64,000 nucleotides of DNA from Planomonospora sp. ID67723 (GCF_015711605.1 NZ_JABTEZ010000001.1:2012001-2076000), one strand, 5' to 3'. Positions 23,512 to 33,147 are shown, counted from the stretch's first letter. Numbers and translations: made by a program. Notes: generated from the sequence alone by a model not told the origin.

Positions 23512-25098
23512 TCACTGGCAGGGGTCGGTCTTGGTGTCGACCACGGAGTCCTTGAGGGAGTCGGGGATCTTGGTGGGGACCCGGACGCCCTTCCAGTCGT
23601 CGCCGATGACCAGCTGGACGACCGGGCCGGCGGGGGTTTCGGTGATCGGGGTGGCCGGCGTGTACTTCGTGGTGGTGCTGGGCTTGATCTTGCCGACGGT
23701 GGGGGCGAGCTTGTCGCCGGAGAGCCGCGCGGCCAGCGCGTCGGCGTAGGCGGGGCCCTGCTCGGCGTCCTTCTTGCCGTGGCGCACCGTGGTCGTGGGG
23801 AGGTTCCCGGCGGCCGGCCGGGCGTCGCCGACGTGGGTCACCACGAACCCCTGGGCGGCCAGCTTGCCGGCGACCTCCGTGGCCAGCCCCGGCTTGTCGG
23901 TGCCGTTGAAGACCTGGACGCGGACCTGCTCGTGCTTGACCGCCGGCTTGGCGGGGCCGCTGCTGGGGCTCGCGGCGGGGATGACCTCGGTGTCGTTCTT
24001 GATCGACTCGAACAGCTCGCTCGCCTGCGGCTGCCGCCAGACGACGCGGTTCTTGTCGGCGGGGTCGGGGCCCCACGGGACGGTGATGAACTTGACGCCG
24101 CTCGCGGTCAGCGCCTTGGCGCTGGAGGCGATGTCCATCAGGGTCTGGGTGTCCTTCGCCAGCTCCTCGTCCATCCGGACCGACTTGGCGGCCTGGTTGA
24201 TGAAGTCGAGGAGCTTGGCGGGGTCGGTGAGCAGCGCGCTGCTGGTCGCCTTCTGCACCACCTTGGTGAGGAAGACCTGCTGGCGCTTGATGCGCTGGAT
24301 GTCGCTGTTGTCGCCGTAGTCGCGCAGCCGCACGTAGCCCAGGGCCTGCTCGCCGTTGAGGTTGTGCCAGCCGGCGGGGAGGGTGAGCTTGGCCTTCTTG
24401 CTGTCCACCGGCTGCTTGAGGCAGATCTTGATGCCGTTCAGGGCGTCCACGATGTTCTTGAAACCGGTGAAGTCCACCTCGACGAAGTGGTCGATGCGGA
24501 TGTCGGTGAGGGCCTCGATCGTGTCGATGGTGCAGGTGATGCCGCCCACGTTGTAGGCAGAGTTGATCATGTCGCGCCGCGCGGCGACCGGGGTGCCGTT
24601 CTCGCTCTTGCAGGCGGGCATGTCCACCATGGAGTCGCGGGGGAAGCTGACCAGCGTCGCCTTGTCGCGGTTGGGCGAGATGTGCATGAGGATGATGGTG
24701 TCGGTGCGCTTGCCTGCATTGGCCATCTTCTGGCCGTACTTCAGGTTGTCGCCCTCGCGGGTGTCGGAGCCGACCAGCAGCACGTTGAGCGCCCCGGTCT
24801 GGTTGACCGGGCGGTTCTCGCTGAGGTTCTTGTCGACCTGGACGCCCTTGATGTTGCCGAGGGTGTCACGGTAGATCTTGTAACCGCCGAGGGTCCCCAG
24901 CACCAGGAGGCCGGTCAGCCCGATGCTGGCCCAGCCGCCCACGCCGATCCGGCTCCTGCCGCCTCTGCCGCGGGGGGATGCGCCCTTCGGCATGTACTCC
25001 TCCGGGGGAGGTCCGCCGTCACCGCCCGCGCGTCGGGAGGCCCGGCGGCCCGGTTCGGGTCGGCGGTCCTTCACGGCGACATGCCGGTGGTCGCTCAT
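23512..25098 (-). CDS. LytR-CpsA-Psr (LCP) ligase with LytR_C domain
   Basis: 528 residues. A charged cytoplasmic tail (about 1-50), one signal anchor (GVGGWASIGLTGLLVLGTLGGY), then the LCP domain: NVLLVGSDTREGDN, KRTDTIILMHISPNRDKATLVSFPRDSMV, INSAYNVGG and GYVRLRDYGDNSDIQRIKRQQVFL. The LytR_C domain runs from about 390 (VRVQVFNGTDKPGLA). It should attach a lipid-linked polymer to peptidoglycan. It differs clearly from the LCP at 9284-10768 and by position matches the mycobacterial Rv3267-type gene near the rhamnosyltransferase and manC genes. Confidence 0.93.
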   Translation of the reverse strand: MSDHRHVAVKDRRPEPGRRASRRAGGDGGPPPEEYMPKGASPRGRGGRSRIGVGGWASIGLTGLLVLGTLGGYKIYRDTLGNIKGVQVDKNLSENRPVNQTGALNVLLVGSDTREGDNLKYGQKMANAGKRTDTIILMHISPNRDKATLVSFPRDSMVDMPACKSENGTPVAARRDMINSAYNVGGITCTIDTIEALTDIRIDHFVEVDFTGFKNIVDALNGIKICLKQPVDSKKAKLTLPAGWHNLNGEQALGYVRLRDYGDNSDIQRIKRQQVFLTKVVQKATSSALLTDPAKLLDFINQAAKSVRMDEELAKDTQTLMDIASSAKALTASGVKFITVPWGPDPADKNRVVWRQPQASELFESIKNDTEVIPAASPSSGPAKPAVKHEQVRVQVFNGTDKPGLATEVAGKLAAQGFVVTHVGDARPAAGNLPTTTVRHGKKDAEQGPAYADALAARLSGDKLAPTVGKIKPSTTTKYTPATPITETPAGPVVQLVIGDDWKGVRVPTKIPDSLKDSVVDTKTDPCQ

Positions 25099-25269
25099 GC
25101 GATCTCCTCGCCTGGCGGCAACACGCTGCGTCTAAGCTCGCTCATTGCGCCCAAAGAGTAGGTCATGCGGCGAGCGCGGGGAGTCGTGATGGGCTGAATT
25201 TGGCCATGACACTCCCCTGGATTGCCGCCGTGATGATCCGGCCGCCCAGCATACTCAAATTCGGACATT

Positions 25270-26754
25270 TCATGGAATGTTCTTGAAAGAAGGTCTGCCT
25301 GCGGCCAGGGCGAGCGCCAGGCAGGCGGCCGGTACGGCCGGCAGGACGTACCGGTAGTCGAACTCCGCCACGGCCGGCGGCACCACGAGCAGGGCCACCG
25401 CCGTCACCCAGGGGAACGCCCACGCCGCCGGGACCGCTCCCGAGCCCCCGGCCGCCGGATCCGAGGCCGCCGGATCCGAGGCCGCCGGGTCCCGGGCCGT
25501 CGGCTCAGAGCCCGTCGCCTCCGGGAAGGCGGCCGCCGTGCCCGTCCGGGCCCGCCGCCACCGCAGGCCCGCCAGCGCCGGGGGGAGCGCCAGGATCACC
25601 AGCAGCACCGTGCCGGGCAGCCGCACGGCGTCCTGGTAGGCCCGCATCCAATCGGCGTACGGTTCGACGATCACGGTGGCGATCGGCCCCCGCTCGTAGC
25701 GGTGCGCCAACTCCGCCCCGACCGTGGCCGGATACCGGCCCGGCGGCGGAGGCGGCACCGCCGGGAACCGGTAGTAGGCGTAGATCTCCGCGTCCGGGTA
25801 GACCGGGCGGTACCAGGTGAAGGAGCGGGCCAGCTCCTTGAGCGTCGAGGCCGCGTAGTCGAGCGGCTGGCTCCGGATGGCCAGCGAGGCGAACCTCCCG
25901 GCCAGGGTGTCGGTCTCGTCGGTGAAGGTGATGCCCGGCAGCTTGACCAGAGCGGAGTCCGGACTCCAGATGTACTCCTGCGCGGGAGGCCGCCGTGCGG
26001 GCGGGCGGGGGTCGCACAGCACCGCCAGGTCCGGCGGGGGGTCCATCACCGAGCAGTCGGCGAACGTCATCGTCTTGGAGTAGAGGAAGACCCCGTTCGC
26101 CCCCACGATGCCGACCCGCTGGTAGGTGGCGTAGAACCACGCCCCGTACCCCAGGACCGGAAGCGCCGCCGCGGCCAGCATCACCCCGGCCGCCAGGACC
26201 CGGCCCCGGGCACGGTAGAGCAGCCAGGCCGCGAAGACGGCGACCAGCGGGAGGCCGATGGTCCTGGTGAGCGTCGCCGCCGCGAGCAGCAGGCCGATCC
26301 CGCACGCCGTCCGCAGGCCGAGGCGCGGGGAGACGGCGAGGCAGGCCGCGGCCAGGACCAGGACGGTGAACAGGGTGTCGGAGACCAGCAGGTGCTCCAG
26401 CTCGATCTGGTAGGCATCCAGCAGGGCGGGGACGGTGGCGAGCGCCGCGGCCCACCCGGCGACGCCCAGCCTCCGGGCCGTCAGGTAGACCAGCACGCCC
26501 ACCCCGAGTCCCAGCAGATGCTGGACCAGGGCGACGGCGGCGAAACTGTGCAGCGGCTCCAGCAGCCGCAGGAACATCGAGTATCCGGCGGGGCGGACCA
26601 GGTCGGGGCGGGGGCGCAGCGCGGTGACGATGTAGGTGTAGGAGTCGGGGAACCAGAGCGCCGGCCGGTAGCCCAGCATCGTGACCACCCGCAGGACGGC
26701 TCCGGCTCCCAGCACCCCGAGGAACCACCGGTGCGCCCGTACCAGTCCGCCCAC
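25270..26754 (-). CDS. GT-C-type polytopic membrane glycosyltransferase-like protein
   Basis: 494 residues with about ten membrane helices. The first extracytoplasmic loop carries an acidic residue in WFPDSYTYIVTAL, as in PMT/ArnT-like GT-C enzymes using polyprenyl-phosphate sugars. A periplasmic segment (YSKTMTFADCSVMDPPPD ... ELARSFTWYRPVYP) lies mid-protein. Near the C-terminus three ASDPA-like repeats come from a 15-bp DNA repeat. The family is not firmly recognised; a mannosyl- or arabinosyl-type transfer outside the membrane is an inference. It is divergent from the next membrane protein across 79 bp. Confidence 0.72.
   Translation of the reverse strand: MGGLVRAHRWFLGVLGAGAVLRVVTMLGYRPALWFPDSYTYIVTALRPRPDLVRPAGYSMFLRLLEPLHSFAAVALVQHLLGLGVGVLVYLTARRLGVAGWAAALATVPALLDAYQIELEHLLVSDTLFTVLVLAAACLAVSPRLGLRTACGIGLLLAAATLTRTIGLPLVAVFAAWLLYRARGRVLAAGVMLAAAALPVLGYGAWFYATYQRVGIVGANGVFLYSKTMTFADCSVMDPPPDLAVLCDPRPPARRPPAQEYIWSPDSALVKLPGITFTDETDTLAGRFASLAIRSQPLDYAASTLKELARSFTWYRPVYPDAEIYAYYRFPAVPPPPPGRYPATVGAELAHRYERGPIATVIVEPYADWMRAYQDAVRLPGTVLLVILALPPALAGLRWRRARTGTAAAFPEATGSEPTARDPAASDPAASDPAAGGSGAVPAAWAFPWVTAVALLVVPPAVAEFDYRYVLPAVPAACLALALAAGRPSFKNIP
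25451..25495. repeat. Three tandem 15-bp units inside the GT-C-like gene
   Basis: Two perfect copies of GCCGCCGGATCCGAG and one diverged copy. In frame on the minus strand they encode a repeated ASDPA unit in a C-terminal loop, a likely slippage site. Confidence 0.85.
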
Positions 26755-26833
26755 TCGCCGCCCCCTTCGCGCGTCCCGCGTACGTTATCGGCTCCGTCCG
26801 GGACGGCGGCTGCCGCTACCCTCGGTGGCAATC

Positions 26834-29023
26834 ATGGGAACCGGCCTGCTGGATCGCGCGCGGAGGCCCTCGGCGGGGCGGGTGCTCGCCGCGGTCTCGG
26901 CCGCGCCCGCGCTCGTGCTCGCGGGCTGGCTGCTGGCCGGGCTCCCGCTGCTGCTGCTCGGCTGGTTCCGGCCGCTCGCCGCGGTCCCGCTGGGCCTGGC
27001 CGCCGCCGTGCTGCTGTGCCGGTACGGCCTGCGCCGCCTGCCGGCGATCCCCGGGGCGACCGCCCGGCAGACGGCCGGGGTGATCGCCACCGCCATGGGT
27101 TCGTGGGTCTTCAACACCGCCTTCCACAGCGAGCAGCTCATCGTCCGCCGCGACCCCGCGACCTACGCGCAGTACTCCGCCTGGCTGGCGGATCACGGCT
27201 CCCTCCCGATCCCGTACGGCGAGGCGGCCTTCGGCGGGCCGGACCCGGCGCTCCGGTTCGGCAGCGTGGGCTTCTACGACCACGGCGGCGCGGTCGTGCC
27301 GCAGTTCATGCCGGGGCCGCCGATGCTCCACGCGGTCGGCCACTGGCTGGGGGGCCTGCCCGGGCTGCTGCTGGCCCCGCCGGTGCTGGGCGCCCTGGCC
27401 GTACTGGTGTTCGCCGGGGTGGTGGCCCGGCTGGCCGGGGCCCGCTGGGCGGCGGTCGCGGCGCCGGTGTTCGCGGTGAGCCTGCCGATCCTGTACACCT
27501 CGCGAACCTCTTTCAGCGAGATCCCGTCCCTGATCCTGCTGTTCGGCGGCATGGCCCTGCTGCTCGACGCCGTCTCCCGCCTGCGCGCGGCCCCGGAGAC
27601 CGGAGCCGGGATCGGGGCCGGGCTGGCCGGGCTGGTGTTCGGCCTGGCGGTCCTGGTCCGGATCGACGGCCTGCGGGACGTGCTGCCCGTGCTGGCCTAC
27701 GCGGGCCTGCTGATCGCCCTGCGCCGGGTGGGGAACGGCGAGAAGACGGCGCCGGGTGCCCACGGGGCGGATTCACCCGACGCCTCCGGCCGGGAAGGGA
27801 CCGGTCTGCGTCTGAACGCGCGGCTCGGGGGGCCGCTGCTGGCCGGGCTGGTGACCGGGGCCGGGCTCGGCCTGGCCGCCGCCTGCCTGCTCGCCCGGCC
27901 GTACCTGACCTACCTCTCCGGCTCGCTGCGGCCCCTGCTGGCCGTCTGCGCCGCCGTGCTGCTCCTCGCCCTGGCCACCGCCGCGCTCGCCCCCCGGCTC
28001 GCGGCCCCTCTGCGGCGGATCGCCCGGATCCGGTGGCTGCCCGGCCTCGCGGCGGGGACGGTCGCGGGCGTCACGGGCCTGTTCGCGATCCGGCCGTGGC
28101 TGCAGACCGTGACCCGGCACGCCACCACCGAAGAGGACCGGCTGACGTCGGAGTTCATCGTCAAGACCCAGCAGGCGAACGGGTTGCCGCCGGACGGCTC
28201 CCGGCTCTACTACGAGGACTCGCTGTACTGGGTGGTCTGGTACGCCGGGCTTCCCGCCGTGGTGCTCGCCACGCTGGCGGGGGCCGTACTGGCCCGGAGA
28301 CTGGTCAGGGGGACCGCTCCCGAGTGGCTGCTCCCGCTGATGGTCATCGGCTGGACCACGGTCACCACGCTCTACCGCCCGGCCATCACCCCCGACCACC
28401 CGTTCGCCGCCCGGCGGCTGGTCCCCGTGGTGATCCCCGGCATGATCCTGCTCGCCGTCTGGGGCCTGCGCCTGCTCGGGGAGAAAACCCGAAGGGAGGA
28501 GTACGGCGCCGCCGCCCGGGCCCCGCTCGCCGCCCGGCTCGGGCCCCTGTCCGCCGCCTCCTCGGCCCGGTTCGCCGCGCTCGGCGCCGTGGTGCTGCTC
28601 GTCCCTCCGGCCGCGATCTCCGCCGGGACCGCCTTCACCCCGGTCGGGCGGGGGGAGCGCGCGGCGGTCGAGGCCATGTGCGCGGCTCTCCCGGAGAACG
28701 CCTCGGTCCTGCTCGTGGAGCGGGTGACCGCCGACCGGTTCACCCAGCTCGTGCGGGGCATGTGCGGCGTGCCCGCCGCGGGGGTCGAGGTCGTCCCCGG
28801 CACCAGTCTTCCGGCTTCGGCCGACGTCACCCGCCTGACCGGCCGCATCCGGGCGGCGGGCCGTACCCCGGTCCTGCTCGCCGCCGAGCCGGGCCAGCTC
28901 TCGCCGTACGGCGCTCCGGTCCGGGTGATGGCCCTGCGCACCCGCCAGGACGAACGCTCCCTGGTCAAGGCCCCCGACGGCACCTGGTCCCTCTCGGTCG
29001 ACGTGTGGATGGTCATTCCCTGA
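26834..29023 (+). CDS. Large polytopic membrane protein, GT-C-like
   Basis: 729 residues from the ATG at 26834; an earlier in-frame ATG lies inside the divergent gene and is rejected. About a dozen helices, with a first outer loop RRDPATYAQYSAWLADHGSLPIPYGE that has the acidic and Tyr pattern of GT-C transferases and a second loop ending PQFMPGPPMLHAVGHWL. A soluble C-terminal part (about 610-729) has alternating strands (ENASVLLVERVTADRF). I cannot assign a substrate. It is followed 21 bp later by the FtsX-ectodomain protein and probably shares its transcript. Confidence 0.72.
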   Translation: MGTGLLDRARRPSAGRVLAAVSAAPALVLAGWLLAGLPLLLLGWFRPLAAVPLGLAAAVLLCRYGLRRLPAIPGATARQTAGVIATAMGSWVFNTAFHSEQLIVRRDPATYAQYSAWLADHGSLPIPYGEAAFGGPDPALRFGSVGFYDHGGAVVPQFMPGPPMLHAVGHWLGGLPGLLLAPPVLGALAVLVFAGVVARLAGARWAAVAAPVFAVSLPILYTSRTSFSEIPSLILLFGGMALLLDAVSRLRAAPETGAGIGAGLAGLVFGLAVLVRIDGLRDVLPVLAYAGLLIALRRVGNGEKTAPGAHGADSPDASGREGTGLRLNARLGGPLLAGLVTGAGLGLAAACLLARPYLTYLSGSLRPLLAVCAAVLLLALATAALAPRLAAPLRRIARIRWLPGLAAGTVAGVTGLFAIRPWLQTVTRHATTEEDRLTSEFIVKTQQANGLPPDGSRLYYEDSLYWVVWYAGLPAVVLATLAGAVLARRLVRGTAPEWLLPLMVIGWTTVTTLYRPAITPDHPFAARRLVPVVIPGMILLAVWGLRLLGEKTRREEYGAAARAPLAARLGPLSAASSARFAALGAVVLLVPPAAISAGTAFTPVGRGERAAVEAMCAALPENASVLLVERVTADRFTQLVRGMCGVPAAGVEVVPGTSLPASADVTRLTGRIRAAGRTPVLLAAEPGQLSPYGAPVRVMALRTRQDERSLVKAPDGTWSLSVDVWMVIP

Positions 29024-29044
29024 GGGGTTTGGCATAGTCGCCCC

Positions 29045-30028
29045 ATGTCGTTCCCCGATCACGGTGAACCGTCCTCCGGCCACGAGGAGCTCTCCTTCGG
29101 CTCCGGCGACCCCGACCGGGAGCCGAGACTCCAGATCTGGCTGCGGCCGTACGCCCGGCTGCTGGCCGTCTGCGCCGCGGTGCTGACGGTGCTCGGGGCG
29201 GCCGCGGCCGGCGGCTGGTACCTCCACCAGCGCTCCCTGCGCCCGCTGCCCCCGCCGGAGACGGCCCTCCCCGAGCAGCTGCGGTTCTCCGTCGCCCTGT
29301 GCGGCGGCTACGGGCCGGGAGCGGGACGCTGCCCCGGCAGGGAGAAGGCCACGGAGGCCGACTACCTGAAGGTGGCGGACCGCATGCGGGCGATGCCCGA
29401 ACTGGCCGAGGTCGTCTTCAAGGACGAGGCGGCGGTCCGCCGGGCCGTGTCGGCCCGCTACGTCGCCATGGGCGAGCAGGAGATGATCGCCGGCGCGGTC
29501 TTCACGCCTTCCCTCGTGGGGACGCTGCGCCGGAGCGGCGACTTCGCCGCGGTGGCCGCGCGGCTGAAGGCGTTCCCCGAGGTCGAGACGGTGCTGCGAG
29601 CCCCTGCGGACTTCTGGGCGGGGAAGGCGGATGTCGAGATCGTCCTGTGCGCGACGGCCGACCGGCTGGAGAAGGAGTGCACGGAGAACCGGCCCGCCGG
29701 AGTCGAGGGCGCCGCCACCGAGGCGGAGAAGGAGGTGATCGTCGCCCGGCTGTGGGACCTGCCGGGAGTCGAGACGATCTACCTGCAGGACCACGGGCAC
29801 CTCATGAGACTGATGCGGCACTACGAGTCGGGGGGCACGGTCTCCAGAGGGCCTCGCCGGCCGGACCAGACCTTCCCCGGGAGGGCTCTCCGGCCGGACC
29901 AGTTGTACGAGACCTTCTACGTGAAGCTCTCCCGCCCGATCGAGCCCGCCGGGACGGGTGAGATCGCGAGGGTGCTGAAGACCCTGCCGGGCGTGCTGGG
30001 GGTGTTCCCCGTCGAGGCCGCCGGGTGA
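29045..30028 (+). CDS. Single-pass protein with two FtsX-ectodomain-like modules
   Basis: 327 residues, ATG start. One membrane helix (LLAVCAAVLTVLGAAAAGGWYL, about 40-61) puts the rest outside. Two modules follow, about 80-195 and 197-325. Each begins with a strand ending in an LC motif (FSVALCGG; VEIVLCATA), then a helix, then a PELAEVVF / PGVETIYL strand and a closing (Y)VKL-like strand with a PGV-type turn, the pattern of the FtsX extracellular domain. The four-helix FtsX permease core and FtsE are absent. FtsX ectodomains bind peptidoglycan hydrolases such as RipC, so control of wall turnover is plausible (inference). Confidence 0.72.
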   Translation: MSFPDHGEPSSGHEELSFGSGDPDREPRLQIWLRPYARLLAVCAAVLTVLGAAAAGGWYLHQRSLRPLPPPETALPEQLRFSVALCGGYGPGAGRCPGREKATEADYLKVADRMRAMPELAEVVFKDEAAVRRAVSARYVAMGEQEMIAGAVFTPSLVGTLRRSGDFAAVAARLKAFPEVETVLRAPADFWAGKADVEIVLCATADRLEKECTENRPAGVEGAATEAEKEVIVARLWDLPGVETIYLQDHGHLMRLMRHYESGGTVSRGPRRPDQTFPGRALRPDQLYETFYVKLSRPIEPAGTGEIARVLKTLPGVLGVFPVEAAG

Positions 30029-30110
30029 CGACCGCCCGGCGGGTGCCGGGGGAGGCCGAACGGGGTGATGTGGATACGGGGCCAAGCCGGGCAGAGTATC
30101 CTCGCCCGTC

Positions 30111-31040
30111 GTGAGCACGCCCGAGACCCCCGAGAGTGAACCAGCCGTGGACGCAACGCCGTACGTCACGATCGTCCTGCCCTGCTACAACGAGCAGGAC
30201 CACGTCATCGACGAGGTCGAGCGCATCTGCGAGGCCATGGACGGCAGCGGCTACACCTACGAGCTCGTGGCCGTGGACGACTGCTCCACCGACCAGACCC
30301 TCGCCCGCCTCCAGGAGGCCGCGCCGCGGTTCCCCAACATGCGGATCAGGGCCTTCCACCGCAACGGCGGCTCGGGCACGGTTCGCAGGATCGGCACGCA
30401 GGAGGCGCGCGGCGAGATCGTCGTGTGGACCGACGCGGACATGACCTACCCGAACGAGCGCATCCCCGAGCTGGTCCAGATCCTGGAGAAGGACCCCACG
30501 ATCGACCAGGTCGTGGGCGCCCGGACCACCGAGGAGGGCTCGCACAAGTTCCTGCGGGTCCCGGCCAAGCTGGTCATCCGGAAGATCGCCGAGTTGCTGG
30601 CCGGTCAGAAGATCCCCGACCTCAACTCGGGCTTGAGGGCGTTCCGCAAGTCGGTCGCCCGGCCGTACCTCCGGCTGCTGCCGCCCGGGTTCTCCTGCGT
30701 CACGACGATCACGCTGTCGTTCCTGTCGAACCAGCACGACGTCTACTACCTGCCGATCGAGTACAGCAAGCGGGCCGGGAAGTCGAAGTTCAGCTTCGTC
30801 TCCGACGCCTACCGCTACATCCTGCAGGTGCTGCGGATGGTGATGTACTTCAACCCGCTCAAGGTCCTCATGCCGCCGGCGATCTGGCTGGTCGGCATCG
30901 GCCTCGCCAAGGGGGTCTACGACAACATCAAGACCCCGTTCTACCTGGCCAACAACACGATCATCATCTTCGTGACCGGGCTGCTGATCGGCTCGCTGGC
31001 GCTCCTGGCCGACCTCATCGTGCGCTCCCGGAGCGAGTAG
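30111..31040 (+). CDS. GT2 polyprenyl-phosphate glycosyltransferase (Dpm1-like)
   Basis: 309 residues, GTG start. Motifs of the Dpm1/ArnC group: VTIVLPCYNEQDHV, VAVDDCSTDQT, VVWTDADMTYPN (metal site), KIPDLNSGLRAFRKS and EYSKRAGKSKF. Two C-terminal helices (LMPPAIWLVGIGLAKGVY; IIIFVTGLLIGSLALLADLIV) anchor it. It should load a sugar from a nucleotide donor onto polyprenyl phosphate on the inner face, giving the donor used by GT-C enzymes such as those at 25270-29023. The sugar could be mannose, as GDP-mannose genes are close (inference). It lies two bases upstream of the next GT gene. Confidence 0.88.
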   Translation: MSTPETPESEPAVDATPYVTIVLPCYNEQDHVIDEVERICEAMDGSGYTYELVAVDDCSTDQTLARLQEAAPRFPNMRIRAFHRNGGSGTVRRIGTQEARGEIVVWTDADMTYPNERIPELVQILEKDPTIDQVVGARTTEEGSHKFLRVPAKLVIRKIAELLAGQKIPDLNSGLRAFRKSVARPYLRLLPPGFSCVTTITLSFLSNQHDVYYLPIEYSKRAGKSKFSFVSDAYRYILQVLRMVMYFNPLKVLMPPAIWLVGIGLAKGVYDNIKTPFYLANNTIIIFVTGLLIGSLALLADLIVRSRSE

Positions 31041-31042
31041 GC

Positions 31043-32137
31043 ATGCGGATCGCGATCGTCGGGCCGACCTACCCCTACAAGGGCGGCGGGGCCGCGCACA
31101 CCACGGAGCTGGCCCACCGGCTCAAGGCCGCCGGGCACGACGTGGTCATCGAGTCGTGGAAGGCGCAGTACCCCTCCTTCCTCTATCCCGGCCGGCAGAC
31201 CGTGGACAGCCCCGACGGAGAGCCGTTCCCGAAGTCCCTCAGGCTGCTCGACTGGCGCCGTCCGGACGGCTGGGCCGAGTGCGGGCGCCGGCTGCGCACC
31301 GCCGACCTGGTGATCCTCGCCGTGCTCAGCCCGGTGCAGGTCCCGCCCTACCTCGGCATCTTGTACGGCCTGCACGGCCGCGACCGCCGGGTCCCGGTGG
31401 TCGCACTGTGCCACAACGTGCTGCCGCACGAGCGCAAGCCGTACGACACGCCGCTGATGAGGGCGCTGCTGCGCCGGGTGGACGGGGTGCTCGCGCACTC
31501 CGAGGCGCAGGCCACGCTGGCCCGCGGACTGACAGGGGTGCCGGTGACGGTGGCCGAGATGGCCCCCCACCTGCCGGTGAAGGCGCCCCAGGGCGCCTTC
31601 GGGCGGTCCCGGCCGATGGGTGCGCGGGGCCGGCTGCTGTTCTTCGGGCTGGTCCGGCCGTACAAGGGGCTCGACCTGCTGATCCGCGCGCTTCCCCCGG
31701 GGATCTCGCTGCGGGTGGCGGGGGAGTTCTGGGGCGGGGTGGAGGAGACGCGGGCGCTCGTGGCCGAACTGGGCCTGGGTGAGCGGGTGGAGCTGCGGCC
31801 CGGCTACGTCGCGGCCGAGGACGTGCCGGCGCTGTTCGAGGACGTGGACGCGCTCGTGCTGCCCTACCGCAGCGGCACGGCCAGCCAGCAGGTGTGGCTC
31901 GGCCACGAGCAGGGCGTGCCGGTGATCGCCACCCGGGTCGGCACGCTCGCCGAGCACGTCACCGACGGAGTGGACGGGCTGCTGGTCGAACCGGGGTCGG
32001 TGGAGGCGCTGCGCGAGGCGCTGACGCGCTTCTACCAGCCGGGCGAGCCGGAGCGGCTGCGCGCCGGGGTCAAGGCCGTCGACCCCGATCCCTACTGGGA
32101 GGCGTACGTCGGGGCCCTGCTCTCGATCGGACGCTGA
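31043..32137 (+). CDS. GT4-type glycosyltransferase
   Basis: 364 residues from the ATG at 31043, two bases after the previous stop. GT-B fold: N-terminal IAIVGPTYPYKGGGAAHTTELAHRL; donor domain with LLFFGLVRPYKGLDLLIRAL, VELRPGYVAAEDVPALFEDVDALVLPY and GHEQGVPVIATRVGTLAEHV. It should be a soluble or membrane-associated retaining transferase working after the Dpm1-like enzyme. Its 3' end overlaps the convergent flippase-like gene by 46 bp, so the two transcripts are antisense at their ends. Confidence 0.88.
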   Translation: MRIAIVGPTYPYKGGGAAHTTELAHRLKAAGHDVVIESWKAQYPSFLYPGRQTVDSPDGEPFPKSLRLLDWRRPDGWAECGRRLRTADLVILAVLSPVQVPPYLGILYGLHGRDRRVPVVALCHNVLPHERKPYDTPLMRALLRRVDGVLAHSEAQATLARGLTGVPVTVAEMAPHLPVKAPQGAFGRSRPMGARGRLLFFGLVRPYKGLDLLIRALPPGISLRVAGEFWGGVEETRALVAELGLGERVELRPGYVAAEDVPALFEDVDALVLPYRSGTASQQVWLGHEQGVPVIATRVGTLAEHVTDGVDGLLVEPGSVEALREALTRFYQPGEPERLRAGVKAVDPDPYWEAYVGALLSIGR

Positions 32138-33048
32138 ACGCCGCGGCCCAGCAGGAACCCGATCCCGGCCCAGGCCACGTCGGCGAAGGTGAAGACCAGG
32201 CGGGAGACCACGGCGGCGACGAGGGCGTTGGCGGTGCCGATCGTCGGCGCGAGCACGAGCACCATCGCGCCCTCGCGCACCCCCACCCCGGCCGGGATGA
32301 AGGCGAACAGCAGGCCGGTGGCCCAGGCGAAGGCGTAGGCTCCGGCGCCGAGCAGATAGAGCGAGAAGTCGCCGGTCAGGTCGCCCATGACCAGCCACAG
32401 GTGCGTGCCGTACACCAGCCAGCCGGTGATCGTCCAGGCCGTGACGCCCAGCAGGGTGCGGCCGGAGAGCACCTCGTCGAAGGGCTCCCTGCGGGCGATC
32501 CGCAGCGCAAGGTTCAGGCCCCAGGCGAGGATCCGCGGGTGCATGCAGACGACGATCACCGGGATGACCAGCGCGAGGTACCAGGTCCTCTCCGCCACCT
32601 CCTGGGCGGTGAACGGCAGGGTGGCGGCGGCCAGGCCGACCGCGCAGCCGAGGGAGATCACCAGACCGATCGAGGTGCCGCCGAAGGTGCGCCGGGGCGG
32701 GCAGCCGTGGTCGCGGCCCAGCTCCATCATCGCGGCGTAGGCCCAGACCGAGCCGGGGACGTACTTGCCGAGCTGGCCGACGAACAGCACGCGGGCGGCC
32801 ACCCGCAGCGGGAACGCGGAGCCGAGCCCGGCGATGACCCGCTGCCAGGCGACCATCATGATCCAGACTCCGGCCATCACCGCGGCGAGCGCTCCCGGCA
32901 CCGACCACCACGACAGCCGGGAGAGGGCGGAGACGGTGTCGTCCCAGTTCCGGGCCAGGCCGTACCCGACGAAGGCCAGCGCGACCAGCGCCAGCAGCAC
33001 GCGGAGCAGGCGGCTCGATCGCAGCCGGCCGAGCAGTCGGGTGAACAT
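32092..33048 (-). CDS. LPG_synthase_TM/UPF0104-family flippase-like membrane protein
   Basis: 318 residues from the ATG at 33048, about eight helices, no catalytic MprF domain. Family landmarks: VLFVGQLGKYVPGSVWAYAAMMELGR and AFIPAGVGVREGAMVLVLAP. It is a paralog of the protein at 33996-35015: FVGQLGKY-PGS-W and PAG-GVRE are shared. These membrane domains resemble the flippase half of MprF and are often found in glycolipid loci, so moving a lipid-linked sugar across the membrane is plausible (inference). The ribosome site is weak. Confidence 0.85.
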   Translation of the reverse strand: MFTRLLGRLRSSRLLRVLLALVALAFVGYGLARNWDDTVSALSRLSWWSVPGALAAVMAGVWIMMVAWQRVIAGLGSAFPLRVAARVLFVGQLGKYVPGSVWAYAAMMELGRDHGCPPRRTFGGTSIGLVISLGCAVGLAAATLPFTAQEVAERTWYLALVIPVIVVCMHPRILAWGLNLALRIARREPFDEVLSGRTLLGVTAWTITGWLVYGTHLWLVMGDLTGDFSLYLLGAGAYAFAWATGLLFAFIPAGVGVREGAMVLVLAPTIGTANALVAAVVSRLVFTFADVAWAGIGFLLGRGVQRPIESRAPTYASQ

Positions 33049-33147
33049 TGGCCAAGAGTACGACGTTGACGTTACTCGGCGGTAGGTTTCCGGCGCGCCG
33101 GTACTCTTGGGCACCGTTCGAGGCGGACGAGGAGCGGTGGACGACTG

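Noticed and set aside
25702-29037. 1111-codon plus-strand open frame
   Set aside because: It runs antisense to the GT-C-like gene and then out of frame with the 26834-29023 gene; no family motifs.
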